NCBI GenBank assembly: GCA_024277815.1
Contig: JAJRUM010000019.1
Location: 1-64,000, forward strand
Source of the DNA: Gammaproteobacteria bacterium
Lineage (GTDB): Bacteria > Pseudomonadota > Gammaproteobacteria > Xanthomonadales > SZUA-36
Length of the DNA: 64,000 nucleotides
Direction: 5' to 3'
The notes beneath the pieces are model-generated. The model ran no database searches, was not told the DNA's origin, and worked only from the letters and a program-made list of their open reading frames with translations. Numbering within the stretch: position 1 is the stretch's first letter; each line of letters begins with the position of its first letter. Shown piece by piece: positions 1 through 10,514 of this stretch. The position numbers and the translations under genes are program-made.

Positions 1-413
1 AGCAACTGTTCGGTGGGCGGGTAACAAAGTACGTCTTCAAGGCAACCCTGCGAACGGACGCGCAAGCTGACCAGGTCGACCCCGTCAGACACAGACTCCA
101 ACGGCAGCACCACAGTCAAACGCTGATGGTACTTAACCACTTCTTCGCCAAGCAATTCATCGAACTTGCGTTCACCCTCAGGGATCTGAGGTTTACCCAG
201 CACCACGCCCGCAGTATCCGTACTGAAGCGCAGGAATTTGTTGTTATACAGGTAGTAGTTCTCTGCGATATCCCAACTGACTTCCAACCGCTCATTGCTG
301 ATGGCGCGGGCAGAAACTTTGAACACGTCACCGTATTCCCTGATCTCCCCGAACTCCAGCGCATTGGCCAACAGGGGCAACAGCAACAAACCGGCCAGCC
401 ATTTAAGTTTCAT
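1..413 (-). CDS. dsbD: Thiol:disulfide interchange protein DsbD, N-terminal part (truncated by window edge)
   Basis: Reverse-strand reading from ATG at 413 (alternative ATGs at 422/425) gives MKLKWLAGLLLLPLLANALEFGEIREYGDVFKVSARAISNERLEVSWDIAENYYLYNNKFLRFS...FDELLGEEVVKYHQRLTVVLPLES...SQGCLEDVLCYPPTEQL; signal peptide plus DsbD-alpha-like pattern ending in C-x(5)-CYPP. Missing from the ORF track because it has no stop inside the window. Confidence 0.8.
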   Translation of the reverse strand, partial: MKLKWLAGLLLLPLLANALEFGEIREYGDVFKVSARAISNERLEVSWDIAENYYLYNNKFLRFSTDTAGVVLGKPQIPEGERKFDELLGEEVVKYHQRLTVVLPLESVSDGVDLVSLRVRSQGCLEDVLCYPPTEQL

Positions 414-577
414 GTTTCTCATCATCGAATATGACCGTAGTTTGTCAGGATTTCGTTCAGTTCCGGCGATAGACGCTGATTTTGGCCAATAGTTCATCGC
501 ACAGACTGGAAATTTTACCTGAAGCGAACCACGGCAAGGCAGTTTTCTTGTCTGGTACAGCACAAACACCTATACTA

Positions 578-595
578 ACCGACCGTTCGGTCAGT
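578..595. promoter_or_regulatory. Probable TetR-family operator (ACCGACCGTTCGGTCAGT)
   Basis: Near-perfect inverted repeat GACCG-TT-CGGTC just upstream of the TetR gene at 621. Confidence 0.65.
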
Positions 596-620
596 TTTAT
601 CAGAAACAGGGGCAACAAGC

Positions 621-1268
621 ATGCATAGCGAGCTTAGCAGTACAAAAAAGTTCTCGGGCGGAGAAAAAGCCATCCTGGAAGCTGCCGAAACCCTGTTCGC
701 AGAGAAAGGTTTTGATGCTGTCTCGATGAGTGCAATTTCACAGCTTGCCAATACCAGCAAGCCCAATATTTACCACCATTTCGGATCCAAGAACGAACTC
801 TATCTGGCGGTCATGAAACAGGCAGTGCGGCGATCATCAGAGCTACTTGATGCGCTGGAAGACACACCGGGTACCTTCAGCCAGCGCCTGTCAGATTTTT
901 CTGCCGGGCAACTCAACAATATTCTTGCCCACAAACGCAGTACCCAACTGATACTGCGAGAGGCGCTATCAGGCGGCTCCCAACGCGGGCAAACAATTGC
1001 CAAGCATGTCGTCGGCGAGTTGTTTGCCCGACTCGTGGCCATGGTGACAAATGGTCAGCACAAGGGTGAGTTCAGGGGCGATGTTGACCCTGCGCTGGCC
1101 GCGTTTATGGTGGTAGCGGCCAATATGTTCTTTTTCCAGGCCGCTCCGGTCATGCAACATCTTCCCGAAGTAAATTTTGCCAGCGAAGCAAGCAATTTCA
1201 GCAGTGGTGTCATGGACATACTGTTCAACGGACTGCAGCCCACCAACCAGGACACTGAAGAGCACTAG
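621..1268 (+). CDS. TetR/AcrR family transcriptional regulator
   Basis: N-terminal HTH: ILEAAETLFAEKGFDAVSMSAISQLANTSKPNIYHHFGSKNELY. Confidence 0.92.
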   Translation: MHSELSSTKKFSGGEKAILEAAETLFAEKGFDAVSMSAISQLANTSKPNIYHHFGSKNELYLAVMKQAVRRSSELLDALEDTPGTFSQRLSDFSAGQLNNILAHKRSTQLILREALSGGSQRGQTIAKHVVGELFARLVAMVTNGQHKGEFRGDVDPALAAFMVVAANMFFFQAAPVMQHLPEVNFASEASNFSSGVMDILFNGLQPTNQDTEEH

Positions 1269-1271
1269 ATC

Positions 1272-2363
1272 ATGAAAAAGACAGCCATCAGCCTTGCTGC
1301 AACAGCCTTGCTGGCTTTGCTTCTAAGCGCCTGCGAAAAGCCGGAGAGCAGCGAACCCAAACCGGCAGAAAGTGAAAAATCCGTGCTGATCTCCACCCGC
1401 CAGGCAGAGGTTACAGACCTGCCAATCTGGTTGCAGACGGTCGGCCAGTTGCACAGCCTGTCTGCACCAACACTGGCTGCGGAGGTGGAAGGACGCATCA
1501 CCATGGTGAACGCAGATACCGGCGACCAGATCGAACGTGGGCAGCTTTTAGCGGAAACCGACACTTCTGCCTTGCTGTTACAAGAGCAGGCCGCGCAGGC
1601 CGGACTGGAACGGCTCGAAGTACACATCGCCAATGGTGAGCGCCGGGTTAACCGTTTCGCACAGCTGTCGGCCAAAAACCTGTCTTCGCAAACCCAGCTC
1701 GATGATGCACGCGAGCAACTGGAGGCCTTTCGTGCTGACTACAAAGCTGCCGGGGTCCAGCTCGCCATCGTTCAGGATTCCCTGCAGAAATCCCGTATCA
1801 TTGCCCCCGTTTCAGGGGTGGTGCAAAGCCGCCTTATTTCTACTGGCGATTTCGTGCGGCGCGGCCAGGCCCTGTTTAAAATAACCCGCCCCGGGCAGCT
1901 GCAAGCCTGGCTACCCTTTCCTGAAGCCGTTGCATTGAAGGTTCAGATCGGTCAGCCGGCAAAAATATACAGCCCCCTGACGCCGGGAGAGTTCGTCAGC
2001 GGCGAAGTTACGGAGTTGCAACCATCAGTTGGGCCAGGCAGCCGTGCTGTTATGGCTATTGTAAACCTGGAGGAACCCGGCCGCCTGAGGCCCGAAGCAA
2101 CACTGACCGGAAAGGTGCTGGTTGAAACCCGCCAGCAGGCCGTGATAGTGCCAAACATCAGCGTTGTACGCCGCCCTGCCGGGGAGGTGGTATACGTCAT
2201 CTACAACGATAAAGCTGAAGCCAGAGTGGTAGAAACCGGCTACCGCAAGGCTGGACGGGTGGAGATCGTGTCCGGCCTGGATGGGAATGAAACAATCGCT
2301 GCCGATGGGGCGGCCTTCCTCACCGATGGCGCCAGCGTAAAGTTTGCGGAGCCGCTAAATTGA
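1272..2363 (+). CDS. RND efflux periplasmic adaptor (membrane fusion) lipoprotein
   Basis: Lipobox LLLSAC; biotinyl/lipoyl-like EVEGRITMVNADTGDQIERGQLLAETD; APVSGVVQSRLISTGDFVRRGQALF. Confidence 0.92.
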   Translation: MKKTAISLAATALLALLLSACEKPESSEPKPAESEKSVLISTRQAEVTDLPIWLQTVGQLHSLSAPTLAAEVEGRITMVNADTGDQIERGQLLAETDTSALLLQEQAAQAGLERLEVHIANGERRVNRFAQLSAKNLSSQTQLDDAREQLEAFRADYKAAGVQLAIVQDSLQKSRIIAPVSGVVQSRLISTGDFVRRGQALFKITRPGQLQAWLPFPEAVALKVQIGQPAKIYSPLTPGEFVSGEVTELQPSVGPGSRAVMAIVNLEEPGRLRPEATLTGKVLVETRQQAVIVPNISVVRRPAGEVVYVIYNDKAEARVVETGYRKAGRVEIVSGLDGNETIAADGAAFLTDGASVKFAEPLN

Positions 2364-5300
2364 ATCTGCCTGAGATTTCCATCAAGCGACATGTGTTCGC
2401 CTACATGTTATCGGCTGTGCTGGTGCTGTTTGGCATCATCAGCTACAAGGATATTGGCGTTGACCGCTATCCAACCGTTGAGTTTCCAATGATTTCCATC
2501 ACCACAATACTGGCCGGGGCCACGCCGGAGATTATTGATTCAAGCATCACCAACCTGATCGAGACCTCGGTCAACAGTACGCCGGGCATTGACCACATTG
2601 AATCAAACTCCTCGCCCGGGATTTCAGTCGTCAATATCCGGTTTAATATGAATAAAGACGTTAACGTCGCTTTTAACGAGGTCCAGTCCCGCGTCAACCG
2701 GGTGCTGAGAAACCTGCCCAATGAGGCTGAACCGCCCGTGGTGGCAAAGATCGAGTTCGGTGCCTTGCCTGTCATGTGGCTGGTCCTGACCGGCGATCGC
2801 ACACTGCAACAACTCAATCAATATGCCCGTAATGTCATCAAGAAACGCCTTGAGACCATCGATGGAGTGGGTGAAATACGACTGGGTGGCGAGCAGCGTC
2901 GAACCATCCGGGTAAACCTGAACCCTGACCGCATGAAGCAACTTGGAATTACCGTGCCTGACGTGGTGCGTATGTTCAATCGTGAGCACCTGCGCCTGCC
3001 CGGCGGGTTTCTGATCAGCGGCGACCGGGAAGAACTGCTTGAGCTGGATCTTGAGTATCACAGTCCGGCAGCGCTTGGTGAAATGATCGTCAGCTATACC
3101 GGTAGCGCACCGCAACGTTTACACGATTTCGCCGAGATCGAAGACGGCCTGGCAGATTTTCGCCAACTGGCGAGGTTTAATGGCGAGCCCACTGTCGGTA
3201 TCGGCATCGTCAAAGTACAAAACGCCAATACTGTCGCGATGGTAGATGAAATAACCCGGCGTATGAATGACGAACTGATACCCCGACTGCCGCCGGGCAT
3301 CCAGTTGCGGATAGCCCACAATGACGGCGCACTGATACAGGGCATCATTGATTCGCTGGAAGAGCATTTGCTGTCCGGCACCTTACTGACAGCCTTGGTG
3401 GTGCTGTTGTTCCTCAAGAATATCCGCTCCACGCTCATCATTGCTGTGGCCATCCCGGTATCACTTCTGGGCGCCATTGCTGTGATGTACTTCCTCGGCT
3501 ACACCTTCAACACCATGACCATGCTGGGGCTTCTGCTATTGATTGGTGTGGTGGTGGACGATGCCATCGTGGTGCTGGAAAATATTTATCGCCATGCTGA
3601 AGAGCACGGCTCAGGCCGGGAAGATGCAGCCATTGAGGGCACCCGGCAGGTTGTTTTCGCAGTGATGGCTGCCACCCTGACCCTGGTGGCAATTTTTGCA
3701 CCGGTGATCTTCATGCAGGGCATTATCGGCCGCTTCTTCGAGGCCTTCGCAGTGGTAGTCACCTTCGGCGTACTGGCTTCGCTGTTTGTCTCTCTGACGC
3801 TCACGCCGATGCTGTGCTCCCGCTTCCTCAAGGTCGAAAAGAAACACGGAAAACTGTACCTGTTGATTGACCGCGGCTTCCACCATCTGGACGCGGTCTA
3901 TATCAAACTCCTGAACAGCGCGCTCAACCACCGCAGGCTGGTCGCCTGGATCACACTGGCTGTAGTGCTTTCCAGCGGCTACTTCTTTTCCCATACCGGC
4001 TCCGGGTTCATGCCGGTGCAGGATGAAGGCCGGTTCATGATCAGCGTCAAAACCCCGCTGGGTTCTTCAATCAGCTACACCGAGGAAAAACTCAAGGAGA
4101 TAGAGAACGTTCTGGCCCGGGAGAAAGACATCGCCGGCTACTTTGTAACCATCGGTGCCGACCAGTCCAGGCAGGTGAGCAAGGGCAGCTTTCTGGTCAG
4201 GATGGTGCCCTGGCAGGAGCGTGATGCCGCCCAGGTGGACATGATTCAGAAACTGCGTGAAGAATTGGCGGGTATTGCCGGCGTGCAAGCCTTTCCATCA
4301 CCCCTGCCGATGGTTGGCGGCCAGCGTGGTGAGCCACTGCACTTCATACTCAGTGGCCCGGATCTCAGTGAGGTCGCACGCCTGGCTGAATTGGTCAGGC
4401 AGCGCCTGGCCGGGCAAACAGGCCTCGGCAATCTGGACATGGAACTGCAGCTCAACCTGCCACAACTGAAAACAAAACTCAGGCGTTCTCTGGCCCGCAG
4501 CCTGGGCGTGTCTTCTGATGAGATTGCCCTGGCTATCAACGTGCTGGCCGGGGGGCTTGATATTGCCCGCTATAACGATGACCCCGGCGATGGAGAGCGC
4601 TACGACATACGGCTGAAAGCGGGGCAGGGTCAATTCGACTACAGCGATGATATTAGCAAAATTTATCTGCGCTCAGGAGATGGCCAAATGGTCAGCCTGG
4701 TCAACCTGGTCAAGCTGGAGCCAAAACTTGGAGCAGCGGTGATTTCGCGTTATGACCTCCAGTACGCTGCCAATTTCTTCAGCACGCCAACAGTATCGCT
4801 CGGCGAGGCGGTCGCTACGGTTAAAGCAGCTACCGCCGACCTGTTGCCACTCGGCTATGAGGTCAACATGTCCGGGCGGGCGGAGGAGTTCGGAAAAACT
4901 GCCTTCTACCTGCTATTCGCTTTCGTGGTCGCCATCATCCTCGTCTACATGGTGCTGGCCAGCCAGTTCAACTCATTTATTCAGCCCTTTATTATCATGG
5001 CCGCCCAGCCGCTGGCGATTATCGGTGGCGTAGTCGCACTGTGGGCCGCCGGGCATACGCTGAATATTTTTTCAATGATCGGGCTGGTGCTGCTGATGGG
5101 GCTGGTGGCCAAGAACTCCATTCTGCTGGTCGATCTGACCAACCAGCGCCGCGAGCAGGGCAAGAGCATTGAACAGGCCTTGAAAGAGGCCTGCCCGATA
5201 CGCCTGCGACCAATCCTGATGACCTCTTTGACCATTATTCTTGCAATGTTGCCGGCAGCTTTCGGGGTCGGCGCAGGTTCGGATTCAAACGCGCCAATGG

Positions 5301-5428
5301 CCGTTGCCGTTATTGGCGGCATGCTCAGCTCCACGCTGCTCTCGCTGGTGGTTGTTCCTGCCGTGTATTCTCTCGTCGAGGGCTCCCTTGAGCACAGGGC
5401 GGCCAGGCGGCAGGCGCGCTCAACATAA
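2360..5428 (+). CDS. Efflux RND transporter permease subunit
   Basis: 1022 aa, AcrB-like: GVVVDDAIVVLENIYRHAEE; GLVAKNSILLVDLTNQRREQG; overlaps the upstream adaptor by 4 nt. Confidence 0.95.
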   Translation: MNLPEISIKRHVFAYMLSAVLVLFGIISYKDIGVDRYPTVEFPMISITTILAGATPEIIDSSITNLIETSVNSTPGIDHIESNSSPGISVVNIRFNMNKDVNVAFNEVQSRVNRVLRNLPNEAEPPVVAKIEFGALPVMWLVLTGDRTLQQLNQYARNVIKKRLETIDGVGEIRLGGEQRRTIRVNLNPDRMKQLGITVPDVVRMFNREHLRLPGGFLISGDREELLELDLEYHSPAALGEMIVSYTGSAPQRLHDFAEIEDGLADFRQLARFNGEPTVGIGIVKVQNANTVAMVDEITRRMNDELIPRLPPGIQLRIAHNDGALIQGIIDSLEEHLLSGTLLTALVVLLFLKNIRSTLIIAVAIPVSLLGAIAVMYFLGYTFNTMTMLGLLLLIGVVVDDAIVVLENIYRHAEEHGSGREDAAIEGTRQVVFAVMAATLTLVAIFAPVIFMQGIIGRFFEAFAVVVTFGVLASLFVSLTLTPMLCSRFLKVEKKHGKLYLLIDRGFHHLDAVYIKLLNSALNHRRLVAWITLAVVLSSGYFFSHTGSGFMPVQDEGRFMISVKTPLGSSISYTEEKLKEIENVLAREKDIAGYFVTIGADQSRQVSKGSFLVRMVPWQERDAAQVDMIQKLREELAGIAGVQAFPSPLPMVGGQRGEPLHFILSGPDLSEVARLAELVRQRLAGQTGLGNLDMELQLNLPQLKTKLRRSLARSLGVSSDEIALAINVLAGGLDIARYNDDPGDGERYDIRLKAGQGQFDYSDDISKIYLRSGDGQMVSLVNLVKLEPKLGAAVISRYDLQYAANFFSTPTVSLGEAVATVKAATADLLPLGYEVNMSGRAEEFGKTAFYLLFAFVVAIILVYMVLASQFNSFIQPFIIMAAQPLAIIGGVVALWAAGHTLNIFSMIGLVLLMGLVAKNSILLVDLTNQRREQGKSIEQALKEACPIRLRPILMTSLTIILAMLPAAFGVGAGSDSNAPMAVAVIGGMLSSTLLSLVVVPAVYSLVEGSLEHRAARRQARST

Positions 5429-5506
5429 TCCAACCGCACGATTGGTGATTCTGGGATCAACGGGCGTATAATCCGTCGCACGACCATCAACACAAGAACA
5501 TAACAA

Positions 5507-6865
5507 TTGAAAATTATCATACTTGGCGCAGGCAGAACCGGAACTTCGGTAGCCAAGCGCCTCGCCAGTGAGGGTGCCGACGTTGTCGTTGTGGACGTTG
5601 AGCCGCTGCGACTGCAAGAGTTGCAGGATCGGGTCGATATCTCCACAGTGACTGGAGCCGGAACCCACCCGGACACGCTTGCGCGGGCTGATGCCAGTTC
5701 AGCGGACCTGCTGGTCGCCGTCATGCCCCGCGATGAGGACAATATGATCGCCTGTCAGATAGCCTGGTCCCTGTACCAGCTACCCCTGAAGATCGCCCGG
5801 GTGCGTGATACCAACTTTCTTGAGCATGAAGAGCTTTTTAACCCGACCAACATCCCTGTCGACCTGATTATCAGCCCGGAAACGCTGGTCACCCGTCATA
5901 TCCAGAACCTTGTCGAGTATCCGGGCGCCAATTTTGTCTATGATTTCGCCGACGGTGCAGCCCGGCTGGTATCCGTCACAGTGCAGTCAGATGCGAAAAT
6001 GCTTGGTTTCTCAGCCCGTGAACTGCACGAGAAATTTCCGCAAATCCGTGTGCTTGGATTTGTCCACGAAGATGGCCTGACCATTCCCGAGGCAGATACA
6101 CGCATTCAGGAAAACCAGCAAATGATCTACGTTTCGCCACCCGATCTGGTGGTAGAGGTCATGCAGCAACTGCGGCGACCCGAGTACCCCTACAAACGCG
6201 TCATTCTGGCGGGCGGCGGACACATAGGTAAACGTGTGGCGCTGGCGCTGCAGCACAAGTTCAAGATCAAGATCATCGAAAAATCAGCAAAACGTGCGTC
6301 ACAAATCGCACCATTGCTGGAAAAAACCATTGTGCTCAATGCTGATGCCACTGACCGCGACCTGCTGGTGGATGAAGGCATCAGCGACACGGAAATCTTT
6401 TGTGCTCTGACCTGTGTGGATGAAACCAATATCCTTTCCAGCATGCTCGCCAAACGGTTAGGCGCGCATAAAACGATGTGCCTGGTTAACAAGCCGGACT
6501 ATGTTGACATGATTCAGGGCGGCTCTATCGACATCGCCTTTTCACCCGACAAAATAACCGCCGGTAGCATACTTCGGTACGCCCGCCGCGGTCATGTTGA
6601 AAAGATTTACCCTCTGCATGACAGCGGAGCTGAAGTCATGGAGGCAGTTGCTGAAGGTGGGCCGGAAAGCTCAAGGCTGGTGGGGCGCCGTATCGACCAG
6701 ATCAATATGCGTGAGGGCGTTGTGCTGGGTGCAATCGTGCGCAATGGCGCAATGGTCCCGGTGCACCACGATCTTGTCGTTGAAAATGGCGACCACCTTA
6801 TTTTGCTATTGCAGAATAAATCCCTGGTCAACAGGATTGCGGGTTATTTTCAGCCCAGGCCATGA
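5507..6865 (+). CDS. trkA: Trk system potassium transporter TrkA
   Basis: Two RCK/TrkA-N halves (MKIIILGAGRTGTSVAKRL...; RVILAGGGHIGKRVALAL...), TrkA-C motifs; adjacent to trkH; apparent TTG start. Confidence 0.95.
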   Translation: MKIIILGAGRTGTSVAKRLASEGADVVVVDVEPLRLQELQDRVDISTVTGAGTHPDTLARADASSADLLVAVMPRDEDNMIACQIAWSLYQLPLKIARVRDTNFLEHEELFNPTNIPVDLIISPETLVTRHIQNLVEYPGANFVYDFADGAARLVSVTVQSDAKMLGFSARELHEKFPQIRVLGFVHEDGLTIPEADTRIQENQQMIYVSPPDLVVEVMQQLRRPEYPYKRVILAGGGHIGKRVALALQHKFKIKIIEKSAKRASQIAPLLEKTIVLNADATDRDLLVDEGISDTEIFCALTCVDETNILSSMLAKRLGAHKTMCLVNKPDYVDMIQGGSIDIAFSPDKITAGSILRYARRGHVEKIYPLHDSGAEVMEAVAEGGPESSRLVGRRIDQINMREGVVLGAIVRNGAMVPVHHDLVVENGDHLILLLQNKSLVNRIAGYFQPRP

Positions 6866-8313
6866 ATACGCGATTGCTGCTGAAGATATTCGGGTTGCTG
6901 CTGGTTATTTTCAGCTTCAGCATGATTCCACCGATTATCGTTTCCATGCTGGACAACCAACGTGAACTGACCCCGTTTACCTACACTTTCGCAATCCTCA
7001 TTACCCTGGGTGCCATCTTGTGGCTACCGTTGCGGGGCTACCAACAGGAACTGCGCTCACGGGATGGTTTCATAATCGTAACCTTGTTCTGGGTAGTCTT
7101 CAGTGCACTGGGCGCTATTCCTTTCATGGTTTCAAGCTCTTTGTCGATGTCTTTCACCGATGCTTTTTTTGAAGCCATGTCCGGCTTTACCACCACCGGC
7201 GCCACCGTAGTATCGGGCCTGGACCTGCTGCCAAAATCCATTCTTTTTTACCGCCAGCAACTGCAATGGCTGGGTGGCATGGGCATCATCGTGCTGGCTG
7301 TCGCAGTACTGCCCATTTTAGGTATCGGCGGCATGCAGCTGTTCAGAGCAGAGACTCCGGGGCCTATCAAGGACACCAAGCTGACACCACGCATTACCAG
7401 CACGGCAAAGGCACTGTACTCGATCTACATTGTGATCACGCTGGCTTGCGCCCTGGCTTACTGGGCAGCTGGCATGAGTGGCTTTGATGCTATCGCACAC
7501 AGCTTTTCAACTGTTGCCAATGGCGGTTTTTCTACCCACGACAAGAGTTTTGCTTACTTCGACTCCACGCTGCTTGAGACCATTGCAATCGTTTTCATGA
7601 TCCTGTCAGGTGTGAATTTTGCACTGCACTACGGCGCCTGGCATTCCCGCAGCCTGAAGGCGTACTGGCGGGACACTGAGCTTCGAACCTACCTGTGGTT
7701 GCTGTTTCTGGCCTCGGTACTGGTGTCGGGCTACCTGGCCCTCAGCGATGGCTATCAATACATCATGAGTGATATCCACCACGGCTCATTCCAGCTGGTT
7801 TCTTTTATGACGACCTCCGGCTTCAGCGTTGCCGATTTTGCCAATTGGCCGGATTTCATTCCCGTTCTGCTGGTGTTTTCCGGCTTTGTAGGGGGTTGTG
7901 CAGGTTCCACTGCGGGCGGCCTGAAGATCATCAGGGTGGTGCTATTAGCCAAACAGTCTGCACGGGAAATTCGGGCTCTGGTACACCCTTCTGCGCAGTT
8001 GCCCATCATGCTGGCTGGTACGCAGGTGGGTGAAAAGGTAACCCAGGCCGTGTGGGGGTTCTTCGGCCTTTATGTTGCCTCGTTTGTCGTCCTGATGCTG
8101 TTAATGATGGCCGCCGGAGTTGACCATATCACGGCCTTTTCCGCCGTCGCAGCCTGCATCAACAATGTTGGGCCGGGGCTGGGCGAAGTCGCCTCTAGTT
8201 TTGCCGGAATGAGCGACTGGGTGAAATGGCTGAGTGCTTTCGCCATGTTGCTGGGCCGTTTGGAAATCTTCACCGTGCTGGTATTGTTCTCACCCACCTT
8301 CTGGCGCACCTAA
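6862..8313 (+). CDS. trkH: Trk potassium uptake system membrane protein TrkH
   Basis: 483 aa with selectivity-loop-like TTTGATVVSGLD, VANGGFSTHDKS, GGCAGSTAGGLK; 4-nt overlap with trkA. Confidence 0.95.
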   Translation: MNTRLLLKIFGLLLVIFSFSMIPPIIVSMLDNQRELTPFTYTFAILITLGAILWLPLRGYQQELRSRDGFIIVTLFWVVFSALGAIPFMVSSSLSMSFTDAFFEAMSGFTTTGATVVSGLDLLPKSILFYRQQLQWLGGMGIIVLAVAVLPILGIGGMQLFRAETPGPIKDTKLTPRITSTAKALYSIYIVITLACALAYWAAGMSGFDAIAHSFSTVANGGFSTHDKSFAYFDSTLLETIAIVFMILSGVNFALHYGAWHSRSLKAYWRDTELRTYLWLLFLASVLVSGYLALSDGYQYIMSDIHHGSFQLVSFMTTSGFSVADFANWPDFIPVLLVFSGFVGGCAGSTAGGLKIIRVVLLAKQSAREIRALVHPSAQLPIMLAGTQVGEKVTQAVWGFFGLYVASFVVLMLLMMAAGVDHITAFSAVAACINNVGPGLGEVASSFAGMSDWVKWLSAFAMLLGRLEIFTVLVLFSPTFWRT

Positions 8314-8333
8314 CCAACGGTTGAAAACGAAAA

Positions 8334-8365
8334 ATGGCCCTGCCACCCAAAGGTAACAGGGCCAT
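8334..8365 (-). terminator. Rho-independent terminator for the leftward hppA gene
   Basis: ATGGCCCTG / CAGGGCCAT stem followed on the minus strand by TTTTTCGTTTTC. Confidence 0.7.
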
Positions 8366-8381
8366 CCTCAAGCTGTGGAAA

Positions 8382-10412
8382 TTACAGCAGCGTAACGATC
8401 AACAAAGCAACAATATTGATGATCTTGATCAACGGGTTGATAGCGGGGCCAGCCGTATCTTTGTACGGGTCGCCAACGGTATCTCCGGTGATTGCCGCAG
8501 CATGTGCCGGCGTGCCTTTACCACCAAAGTTTCCGTCTTCGATGAACTTCTTGGCGTTATCCCATGCGCCACCGCCGGTGGTCATCGAGATAGCCACGAA
8601 CAAACCGGTAACAATGGTACCGACCAGTAAGCCGCCGAGAGCCTGCGGACCCAGCAACAGGCCCACCACAATCGGAACCAGTAGTGGCAGCAATGAGGGA
8701 ACGATCATTTCCTTGATGGCGGCCTTGGTCAACAGGTCTACTGCACGGGAATAATCCGGCTTGCCGGTACCTTCCATAATGCCTTCGATCTCACGGAACT
8801 GCCGTCGCACTTCTTCAACCACGGATGCGGCAGCGCGGCCAACGGCTTCCATCGCCATTGACGCGAACAGAAACGGCACCATGCCACCAATGAACAGGCC
8901 AATGATGACCAGGTGATTGGACAGGTCGAATGTAATCCCGACATGACCGGCCTTTTCCAGGCTGTGCGTGTAATCCGCAAACAGCACCAACGCTGCCAGT
9001 CCGGCTGAACCGATGGCATAGCCCTTGGTAACGGCCTTGGTGGTATTACCCACGGCATCCAGCGCATCAGTGGTTTTGCGTACGTCTTCCGGCAATTCAG
9101 CCATTTCTGCGATGCCGCCGGCGTTATCCGTAATCGGGCCAAAGGCGTCGAGTGCAACGATCATGCCAGTCATGGAAAGCATGGCGGTGGCCGCAATTGC
9201 GATGCCATAGAGACCGGCAAAATAATGTGCGCCCCAGATGGAAGCACACACCGCCAGTACCGGCAAAGCGGTTGCTTTCATCGAAATACCAAGCCCGGCG
9301 ATAATATTGGTTGCATCGCCGGTAGTGGACGCTGCAGCAATCTTCTGTACCGGGCTGTAATTGGTACCCGTGTAGTACTCGGTGATGACAACCATCGCAG
9401 CGGTGAGCACCAGGCCGATTAACGCAGCAAAGTACAGGTTCATAGCCTGTTCACCCATCATCGCCGTAGTCACAAAGTAGAATGCAATGGCTGCGAGGAT
9501 GCCGGAAACGATGACACCCTTGTACAAAGCACCCATGATGGAACCTCCTTCACTGGCCTTGACGAAAAACGTGCCAGCAACTGAAGCAATAATAGACAAG
9601 GCACCCAGCACCATCGGATAGAACACAGCGCTCGCACCCAACTCATCAACCATCAGGCTGCCGAGCAACATGGTGGCTATCAGGGTAACCGCATAGGTCT
9701 CAAACAAGTCGGCCGCCATGCCGGCACAGTCACCGACGTTGTCGCCAACGTTATCGGCAATAACCGCAGGGTTGCGCGGGTCGTCTTCCGGAATCCCGGC
9801 CTCAACTTTACCCACCAGGTCAGCACCAACATCCGCACCCTTGGTGAAAATACCGCCACCCAACCGGGCAAAGATGGAAATCAGAGAGCTACCAAATGCC
9901 AGGCCAATCAAGGCATGGATGGCGTCTCCGGTTGTGAAACCCTGGTGCAGCAGGATGGCGTAATACCCGGCCGTTCCCAACAGGCCCAGGCCAACAACCA
10001 GCAAGCCGGTAATGGCGCCACCGCGGAAAGCGATTTTCAGCGCCGGCGCAACGCCGTTGCGGGCTGCCTCAGCGGTGCGAACATTGGCCCGCACTGAAAC
10101 ATACATGCCGATATATCCGGCCAGCGCAGAGAATATTGCGCCGATTGCAAAACCAATTGCTGCGGCCCAGCCAATGAAAATACCGACCACTACAAACAGC
10201 AGGATACCCACCATTCCAATGGCTCGGTACTGACGATTCATGTAGGCGTTAGCGCCCTCGGTAATCGCGTTGGAAATTTCCTGCATTTTTTCATTGCCAG
10301 CAGGTTGCTTGACAATCCAGCGCGCCATCAAAATTCCGTAAATTACGGCCAGCAGTGATGCGCCGACTGCCAGATATAGTGCCATTCCACTATCCATTTG
10401 TATCTCCCTCAA
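8382..10412 (-). CDS. hppA: Membrane-bound proton-translocating pyrophosphatase (K+-independent type)
   Basis: [63 protein letters not shown] (Lys and Thr at the positions that distinguish K+-independent enzymes); likely start at 10397. Confidence 0.96.
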   Translation of the reverse strand: MREIQMDSGMALYLAVGASLLAVIYGILMARWIVKQPAGNEKMQEISNAITEGANAYMNRQYRAIGMVGILLFVVVGIFIGWAAAIGFAIGAIFSALAGYIGMYVSVRANVRTAEAARNGVAPALKIAFRGGAITGLLVVGLGLLGTAGYYAILLHQGFTTGDAIHALIGLAFGSSLISIFARLGGGIFTKGADVGADLVGKVEAGIPEDDPRNPAVIADNVGDNVGDCAGMAADLFETYAVTLIATMLLGSLMVDELGASAVFYPMVLGALSIIASVAGTFFVKASEGGSIMGALYKGVIVSGILAAIAFYFVTTAMMGEQAMNLYFAALIGLVLTAAMVVITEYYTGTNYSPVQKIAAASTTGDATNIIAGLGISMKATALPVLAVCASIWGAHYFAGLYGIAIAATAMLSMTGMIVALDAFGPITDNAGGIAEMAELPEDVRKTTDALDAVGNTTKAVTKGYAIGSAGLAALVLFADYTHSLEKAGHVGITFDLSNHLVIIGLFIGGMVPFLFASMAMEAVGRAAASVVEEVRRQFREIEGIMEGTGKPDYSRAVDLLTKAAIKEMIVPSLLPLLVPIVVGLLLGPQALGGLLVGTIVTGLFVAISMTTGGGAWDNAKKFIEDGNFGGKGTPAHAAAITGDTVGDPYKDTAGPAINPLIKIINIVALLIVTLL

Positions 10413-10514
10413 GATATTCGCTCAAATTATAGATACCGACTGTTATTTACCGGCCAGATGAAACGGCGATATGGTAGCACACACCCTGCAATAACACCTG
10501 CAAAATGCGGCTAA

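Noticed and set aside
4981-5742. 253-aa minus-strand ORF antisense to the RND gene and trkA
   Set aside because: Low-complexity Ser/Arg/Thr-rich translation across two well-supported genes on the other strand; typical shadow ORF of GC-rich DNA.
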